Shown piece after piece: positions 48,801-57,800 of a stretch of DNA of 64,000 nucleotides. Both the position numbers and the translations under genes were made by a program. The DNA is from Liolophura sinensis. Its lineage: Eukaryota; Mollusca; Polyplacophora; Chitonida; Chitonidae. Every line of letters starts with the position of its first letter. Position 1 is the stretch's first letter. The DNA is taken from contig NC_088301.1 in NCBI RefSeq assembly GCF_032854445.1, positions 28,070,402 to 28,134,401 of the forward strand, given 5' to 3'. The notes beneath the pieces are model-generated. The model was not told the DNA's origin, made no database searches, and was given only the letters and a program-made list of their open reading frames with translations.

Positions 48801-51800
48801 TGGTGAAAGGATCAAAAGCGGAGCTTTTTGAAACGTTTTCAAAACTGTTTCTTGGAAATTGCGTGTGTACCATACACAATTACGCATACTTCAGATTACG
48901 TGTTATGCACGAACAGTTGACTCACTTTCACGACGTCTTTCAGTATGATATAATTATCAGCGGAAGCAATTATGCTTGCCTATCATAGTTGTTATGCGTG
49001 CGCGCCACATTTGCATCACTGTATTTACAGCATCTGTGCAAATATTCAGTCAGAACATAAATGTGAGCAACACAGCTTTTGAAAACAAATGATGCATCTT
49101 GGAACATTTCAGTTGACATTCTTATTAACAAGAAGATATTTCGAAGAAGATAAGGGGCCTCCGTGGCTCAGTCGGTTAGCGCACTAGCGCAGCGTAATGA
49201 CCCAGGAGTCTGTCACCAATGCGGTCACTGTGAGTTCAAGTCCAGCTCATGCTGGTTTCCTCTCCGGCGATAAGTGAGAAGGTCTGGCAGCAACCTGCGG
49301 GTGGTCGTGGGTTTCCCCCGGGCTATGCCCGGTTTCTACCCACCATAATGCTGACTACCGTCGTATAAGTGAAATATTCTTGAGTACGGCGTAAAACACC
49401 AATCAAATAAATGAATTCCTAAGAATTCATACTGGAATGTTATGAATGGCGTGACTGACTGACTGTTTTTCCAAAAAGTTCCGACGTTACTCTTTTCATA
49501 AACCAAATTTCACTGAGACACTGCAGCAAGAGAGTTTTGATGGAATTGTTTTCATTATTCTACAGGCTGCTGCATTTGTTATGAGACACCAAAATATTTT
49601 TTTGGTTCATTTGCTACGTTCACATTAAGACTGACCTAACAATTTGTGTTTTCATAATGTTTCATTTTTGCAATTTTTTACCCTCGATATTCAGTTAATC
49701 AGTTACAACCTTTTATAGAGACGCTGTAAAGTTAAATGTTTTATTTTCAGGAGAGATTTCCATCAACCAACAGGTTTGAGTTTTCATATACTATCCGATG
49801 TGCCAATGAAAATCTTGACCAAATCTTGTTCATCAGCAATGTTTCATTGAGATTCGGTGAGCTATCTGGTACGCCACCAAAATGTTCCCATGTCATTATG
49901 TTGATAAGCCAGATAATCTCCACCGTGGGAGTCCATTGTGTCAACTTTTATATAAGTTGTTGGGTATATAATAAAACTTTTTTCTACGGCAATATCTCTA
50001 GTCTGAAACAGAGAGTTTGCAGATTTAGTCACCTAATCAATGAGCCGATGAGTTCTTTGTTTAATTCCAGATTGCCGCTAAGGGTGATATTGCAGAGTTC
50101 GAAAAGCTGTACACTGCTGACCACTCCCGCTTACATATCCGTGATCAGCGGGGTCAGGGCACACTCCACTATGCCGCGTCAAAAGGTCGTGTCGTCGTCA
50201 TGGAATTCATTCTTAATCATGGAGGAGGTAAGGCACAAGTGACCTCATCGCTTCGTAGCTCAAGTGAATTCAAACACGTAAAGAACAAACTGTGAAAAAC
50301 ACTTCAGAGGTTTTAAAAAATTCTTCGATTTATTTCACTTAGGTATAATTTCCTTTTATGATTTTATTGATTGGTGCGCTCAAGAATTTTAACTCATATG
50401 ACAGCGGTCAGGGTTTTCGGTGGAAGAAAGGAGACGGCTTGGAATAAACCATGGATAAGTAAAACAATTCTGGAACACCAAGCACTCGTAGCCCAGACAT
50501 GAAGTAACTCACTGCTTTGACCCACACTAAAATAAACATGTCACTATGATAAGGGGATCGGACTTCCAGATCAAGAATTCGGATGACAGAGCAGACTGTC
50601 TTTCTTTGACCCATATGTATGATAAGATTAACCGTCTCCTATCCTTAAGAGATACGTTTGCAATTCCTTTTTCCTACTTCTGCATTCTTACCATAATAAC
50701 AGTATATATATTTTTGCCACAGGAAATAGAGTAAAGCACTAGAGTCGGTACGAATACTGTAGGACACCTTTAATAAATCCGAGTTCTAATTGCAAGAAGG
50801 GAAGCCTTGAAACAACAGAAGGAATGAATGAATGAATGGATTCATTGCAACAACAAGTACCATTTTTAAAGTCTTTGGTATAACCCGACCGGTCTGTTCC
50901 CGGGTCTCCAGACTTCGTGGCAGACGCTCTAACCATTAGACCACCGAAGCCGTCAACACCACAAGGAGAGTAAACAGTTAAACTGTTAATGTTATACATG
51001 TTCAGGGCAACAAGAAAGGATATTTCATTCACTACAGACTACGTAATGTTCATTATGGGCATGTTCATTTCTTTATTTGTCATTTTATGTTTAACTTACT
51101 TTTCTTTGTCGCCACGCATGGGGAGAGCGTGGGGAGAACAGAACAATTACTCTAGGCCTGGGCGTGGAATCTTTTCCCATAAGAGAGATACATTCCTGAG
51201 AATGGTTATAAGCCTTGAAATCTTCAGTGTTTGTAATCTGCTCAGCCAATTTCTGAAAGCAGATCTTTATTTATATGTAAACAATAGTAGAATCCTGTTA
51301 AGCGACTGACTTCAAATCTATTTCTATACGAATTTATTGATTTGGACATGTTTTCTGCAATGTACACTTTCCAGGCATATTATAGATTTGCTAATGTAAA
51401 GTCTTCTCACATGTTGTTTTTGGTTCTTTATCCGCCAAGGCATTTTAGGTCTCACACAAAAGATTTTCTAAGCGGCATCCATATAGATTATTCTTTTCCG
51501 GTATGATGGTCGGTATTCATGTTTGGATCAGAATTATGTAGTTCAAAATAACGTCAAAATTACAATGAAATAACACCAATCGTGAGAGTTCTGGCCACAT
51601 TAACTGATTACCTATTCGCCAAAAATCAACAACAATGACGCAAAACTATGAAAAGAGCATGAAAATTATAATGGGTATACGGCTATTCATTATTTTATAC
51701 CACGCATATTACATCTACTAGACATTCTTAAAAACATCCTGATTTCGGGATTTGACCTTGTAGTGCTTCATTAAAAGCAATACATGTCCAGCTTTTTTTT

Positions 51801-54800
51801 CTTTTTCACTCGAAAAAGAGATGAAGCTACAACGGAGAATGTCAGTATATAATGCAAAAACGACAGAAATCCAATGAAACCCAATGGATAATATCATGCA
51901 CTATGACTTCATCTTTAATTGCATGTTTTACATGCATGCATTTACGTTAAGGCTTGTAGCTGACCGTTTTTGCCAGGTCTTCAGTAAGTGGACTACGAAA
52001 ATATCTGTTTGCAGCATCCTGCAGATTAACTTAAAACCACTTGCTCCTCGATCGACCGATAGTGTGGCGCTGAGTAGCACTTTGTACTTTAATGCACTCT
52101 ATCTTGGCCAAAGCTACGTTATTTATAGGTCGAAATGAATTCAATATTTGTAAGAATTTAGGAGAAAATATTTGCCATTTGTGATAGGGATGTGTATGTG
52201 GCCAAGAGCAATCCGTTGTTGACTGTGGCTGTGGATTATGTATTGTCAGCCCTTGATAGCTCGTTTATTATTTAAATAGTGAGCCTGAAAGCCTATTCAG
52301 CGTGATTCAGGCATATGCGTGCTTTATTGTGCCAGCCATCACTGGTCACACTATGCTTTGATTTATATGCAAGAACAGATTCATTAACATTCTACGCTGT
52401 GCGGTACGAAACTACGGCTACTTTCCCGTTAGCACCACTGATCCGTCAAAAAACTATCTCTTGGCAACTTCATTTGGCTGAAACTCCGGCTATTATTACC
52501 CGCCTTGATTTCTCCGCCTGATTTCACGTTGTAGATCTAGACGCCCGAGACAACAAGGGAAACACACCCCTGCACAGGTCGGTGGAGGGCATGCAAAAAG
52601 TCAGCATTGAATATTTAGTGAGGAAGGGAGCAAACACCACTGTCTGCAATAACAAATACTTCACTCCACTGATACTGGCCATTGACCTGGCCTATGTGGA
52701 CATTGTCGAGGTAAAGGATATACAATACACAACTAACGTATTGGATCTACAGTCCTGCATAGATGTCAGTTTAGACAAATAAATAAGATCTTGATCAGGG
52801 AGGCTTCTCTTTCTAACTCATACACGCACTCATAAATTATTACTATTGCGGCATTAAACCTGTCATTTATTTGTTGAAATAGTATTAAATGTTAATTTTG
52901 TCGATTAACTTTGCAGTGTAACATTAGTGTCTACCTCATGTTCCATTATTTCTTATGTATTTGCTTTACAGAGATTCCAAAATGATTTTGCAATTTGCAC
53001 GTGACAGATATGCCTTCAGTAATGTGTTGTGTCCCGCAACTATGCAAAAATACAATTTACAAAAAAAACCCTTTTAATTCTTTTGTGTTGAAAATGTATA
53101 TGAAGGCCAAATGCGTGTATTAATATCATACAGGCCTATCTTGTGATTTTGAAGTTATATTCATCTCTTCCGTCATCGTGGAAGAATAGTTACTTCTAAG
53201 ATGTCAGGTACGATTTTTCTTCTGAAAATTTTACGTTAATGGCTGTGAGACACGAGCCAAACACCAAACAGCGTCTGTGAATTTGAAATCTTATGTCTTT
53301 CTTTGTATTCTGAAACATTTTCAGAAATTTTCTGACAGTTTTAAACAAATTAAAATTCTTCCAAGTACTGTGTGATTTTCTTTCACTAAACAATTCTGAT
53401 ATAGCGCAGTATTTCACGGTAGTTTATTTGGCACATTTTCTTAAATGATTGGACCAGAATTTATATCCTTTTTATGAGTTACAGCTTCACAATCGGAAGT
53501 TTCTCGTGCACATGCCCGGCAATTCTGTCCGGTTTCTCACTCGGTCTTAATTATAGAAGTGGAATATTCTTGATTACCTATTGATACACCAATAAAGCGA
53601 ATCGATGGCATAAGTCAAAACCCACGTTATTAAGCAGGTATGACTTTATCAACGTTGATTGGTCAATACTTATTTACAGTGCCTGCTGAAACAGGAGAGG
53701 GTGAACCCCGAAGATCCTGGTGAAAATGGCGCGACCCCGCTACATTACTGTACCTACAAAGACGAGTACAAATGCGCGGGGAAACTAGTAGGTTTACTTT
53801 GCAACATAATACAGTAATTTGAAGGCATAAACTTGGCCCCATGTCGCAGAAAATGTTGAGAATGAATGTTAATTTATATAAGAAGTTTTGTATTACAGGC
53901 ACTCCAAGGAGGTAATCCATCAGTTGATTTAGTTATTTATTTGGTTGGTGTTTTACGCCGTACCCAAGAATGTTTCACGTGTACGACGGCGACCAGCATT
54001 GTGGTGGGAAAAACTGGGCATAGCCCGGGGGAAACCCACGAACATTCGCAGGTGGAATCGAAGCCAGCATGATCTGGACTTGAACTCATTGGTAAGAAGC
54101 TTCTGGGTCATTGCGCGGCGACGGCGTGCTTACTCCACGGCTCAATCAGGTGCTAAGTGATTGGTCTGTTTTCCTCTTTGATGTAACAGGAGTATTTTAT
54201 AGTTTATATGGAATTTAGAAAAGTTCATCACATTGTGTTCTCTGATATAAAAATTGATCTTAGAATTTCAGAACATTATGAAGACTGGGCTTTACCCAAG
54301 CAGAGGCAGCTGAAACTCACTTTTTAATATAGACGGTAAATGCTTCTCAATTAGTTTCTGAGGAAAATTTGAGTGAGCATAATAGTGAGTGAGTAAATGC
54401 TGGGGGTTTAACGTTGTACTTAACAATTTTTCAGTCATATTACGACGAAGAAGTTCTTAGAGTGCATGTAATGTGCCTCCTTGTTGTAGGAAGGGTTTCC
54501 AACCGCTCTTTTATCTAGTGCTGCTTCACTGAGACGATTTAGCCGTCCGAGCCGTTATACTGAAACGGGTTAACCAGTTGTTGCACTATCCCCTTCATGC
54601 TGACCACCAAGCGAGGAAGTTACAATTTCCTCTTTTAACGTCTCAGGTATAACTCGACCCAGGATTCACCCTGGATCCACCGCCTCCAGAAGTTGACGCT
54701 CTACCAACTGTACTATCGGGGTCGGTCTAGTGCACATAAGAGTTACTAACTTTGCAGATTTTTTTTCTAGCTGGAGAACGGAGCGAAATTGCAGACAAAG

Positions 54801-57800
54801 TGTCACAACGCATTCTATCCCATTCACACGGCTGCATACCATGCTTCTGTCAAGACAATGCAAGTGCTTCTAGATTACGGTAAGATACATCTTGGTCAAG
54901 ACAATGCAAGTGCTTCTAGATCACGGTGAGATACATCTTGGTCAAGACAATGCAGTTGCTTCTAAATCACGGTAAGATACATCTTGGTCAAGACAATGCA
55001 GTTGCTTCTATATCACTGTAAGATACATCTTGGAGAAGACAATGCAAGTGCTTCTAGATCACGGTAAGATACATCTTCTTCGAGAACATACAAGTGCTTC
55101 TAGATCCCGGTAAGATACATCTTGGTCAAGACAATGCAAGTGCTTCTAGATTACGCTAAGATACATCTTGGCCAGGACAATGCAAGTGCTTCTGGATAAC
55201 GGTAAGATACATCTTGGCCAGGACAATGCAATGGCTTTGTATTACGTTAAAATGAATCCGTCAAAACAATGCAAGTACTTCTGTATCACGGTAAATAAAT
55301 TAATCAAAACAATGCAAATACTTTTGTATCACGGTAAAATAAATCCATCAAAACAATGCAAGTACTTTTGTATCACGGTAAAAAAAATCCGTCAAAACAG
55401 CGCAAGTACTTTGTATCACGGTGAAGTAAGTCAAAACAATGCAAGTACTTTCTATCACGGTAAGATACATCTCAAAAACCCTTCTATAGATAATAGTAAA
55501 ACTTATTTTTGTGAAAGCAAAGTAGTTGCTTCTGGATAGATGACAAACATAGTGAAAGGTATATACCTTTCCGGCATATAATGCAAATACACTTGAATAG
55601 GGATAAACTTCTGTCAGTACAATGCAAATGCTTAGTTACGACTTAATGTATATCTGTCGAGAGAGTGCAGCTACTTAAGGGCGCGGTGAGTGAAATCATG
55701 CGCTGTCATGATCTTCAATGCAAATACTTGTGGATCAACGTACATTTTTTTATTTTAAGACCTTTTCGATAACGTGTACAGTAATATGTTCTTTCTCCAA
55801 TGGTGGAACGATCGAAATTATTCTTCAATACGAAAATTATCGCCGAGCTTTGGGTGGTTGGGTTCAGCTCCCCGTGGTTCGAGTGCGAGTTCAAGTCAGG
55901 AGATTTGTCAAGTACCTGGTATGGCGTGGTGGTGTCTTACGCGTCAACCTGACTTCAACCACAGAAGTACAAGCGTTTTTGTGTGATGAGTAAAACCCTG
56001 GATCACGAAATAATCTTAGACTTAAGTCAGAATTTCACATCTCTTCTAAACTTTCTGATGTAACAAGTCAAACTATTGCTTGACGACGTAAATTCTGCGT
56101 AAATTATCTTACAACAAATTTCAGCTAAAATAACGGACAGAAACATATCAAATTTAACGAGTAAAATTTTGACTGGATTCCCAGATGGCTAGGTGATCCC
56201 GTGGCCAGAGAAACATTTGTGATGTATGCCTATATTTAGTTTTTTTTATCAAAAGTCTTAAGATGGGTTGTGGTCTCCCTCGGACTGTGTCTGGTTTCCT
56301 CCACGTATAAAAGTGGTATACGTTGCACGGGTGAATTAGTCTTCAATGAAATGAATAAATGTTAACGGAATAATAATGTGGCCATCTTTTGGGAATTGTA
56401 CTGGCAATTGCCAATATTAAAACGTTGAAGTTTTAATAAATTTCCAACAGAAATACGTCTCTATGCCCATGCTCCGTCTACGACAGTTTGTCATTATGTA
56501 CCCATTTATATGTTGCATCCTTCTTCTTACTTTTCTTCTTCTTCTTCTTCTTATTGTTATTCTTCTTCTTATTGTTATTCTTCTTCTTATTGTTATTCTT
56601 CTTCTTATTGTTATTCTTCTTATTATTATTATTACAAGTTATCGTATATTAATGGTTAGTTATTAACACAGGTGAAGCATCTGGTTATACTCGGGAAAAA
56701 CTCCTCAAACTGACGGACCGGGAAGGGAATAATCCGCTTCATGCAGCGGTAACCAGCGGGGATCTAGAGGTAACCAGTGGGGATCACTTGATCAAATGCA
56801 GTTACTTTTTCAAGTAACGTATTTAGACTCTTTTGACGGATTTATTATAATTTCTACACTATTTTGCCAAATAAACTTCTAGGTACTCTGACAAACCCAA
56901 TACTACCTTACCCCAAACCATTGCTTTTGCCAAATAAACTGCCGGGCACACTGACAAATCAAATAATACCTTACTCCAAATCCTTGCTCTTGCCAAATAA
57001 ACTGTCAGGTACACTGACAAATCAAATATCACCTCACCCCAAACCATTGCTTTTGCCAAATAAACTGTCGGGTACACTGACAAATCAAATAATACCCTAC
57101 CCCAAATCCTTGCTCTTGCCAAATAAACTGCCAGGTACACTGACAAATCAGATACTACCTTACCCCAAACCTCTGCTTTGGCTAAATAATCTTCCAGGTA
57201 CTCTGACAAATCAAATACTACCTTACCCCAAACCTCTGCTTTGGCTAAATAATCTTCCAGGTACACTGACAAATCAAATACTACCTTACCCCAACCATTG
57301 CTTTTGCCAAATAAACTTCCGGGTACACTGACAAATCAGATACTACCTTACCCCAAACCCTTGTAACAGATTTGAAGAAAATAATCAAAGTTTAAATACG
57401 GTTTGAAATGTCGAGTGGACCTGCGATTTTTACATTCCCCCCAGATATTGAGGTTATTGGTGACATTTTATCGCTTTTATAAGGCTAGGTGGGGCTCTAC
57501 CACAGTTTTAGTGGGTTATACCATTATTAGTTTTATTTTGTTCCTTTAGCCGCTGTTTGGGAATTTTAATAGACAATAAAAGTACACAGATAATTCTGTT
57601 TTTATTGGCTTTTGGTAAAATTAATTTTGTTTCAAGTGTAATCAGGAAACGATCGTGTAAAAACTGAAAGTAGACATGCATTGTTTTAATATCTGGTGGA
57701 ATACATTATCCGGATTCTCTCCCGAGTCCTGCTGATCCGTACATTAACCGGTTGGAGCTTTAATTGCTTCGTAATTAGGAAGACGTGGCCTGTCTTCGTG

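Larger units (their letters stand above)
45862..50070 (+). other. TRPA1-like intron A-B, remaining sequence
   Basis: Outside the Tc1/mariner element, the two SINEs and the 48592-48988 frame, the 4.2 kb intron shows only AT-rich sequence. Confidence 0.45.

Noticed and set aside
54650-54728. tRNA genes suggested by box A/B-like sequence in SINE heads
   Set aside because: The heads are diverged, lack a full cloverleaf and continue into SINE bodies.
56859-57331. 155-codon plus and 137-codon minus frames
   Set aside because: Both run through the 63-bp repeat whose period is a multiple of three; opposite-strand frames over the same repeat cannot both be genes.
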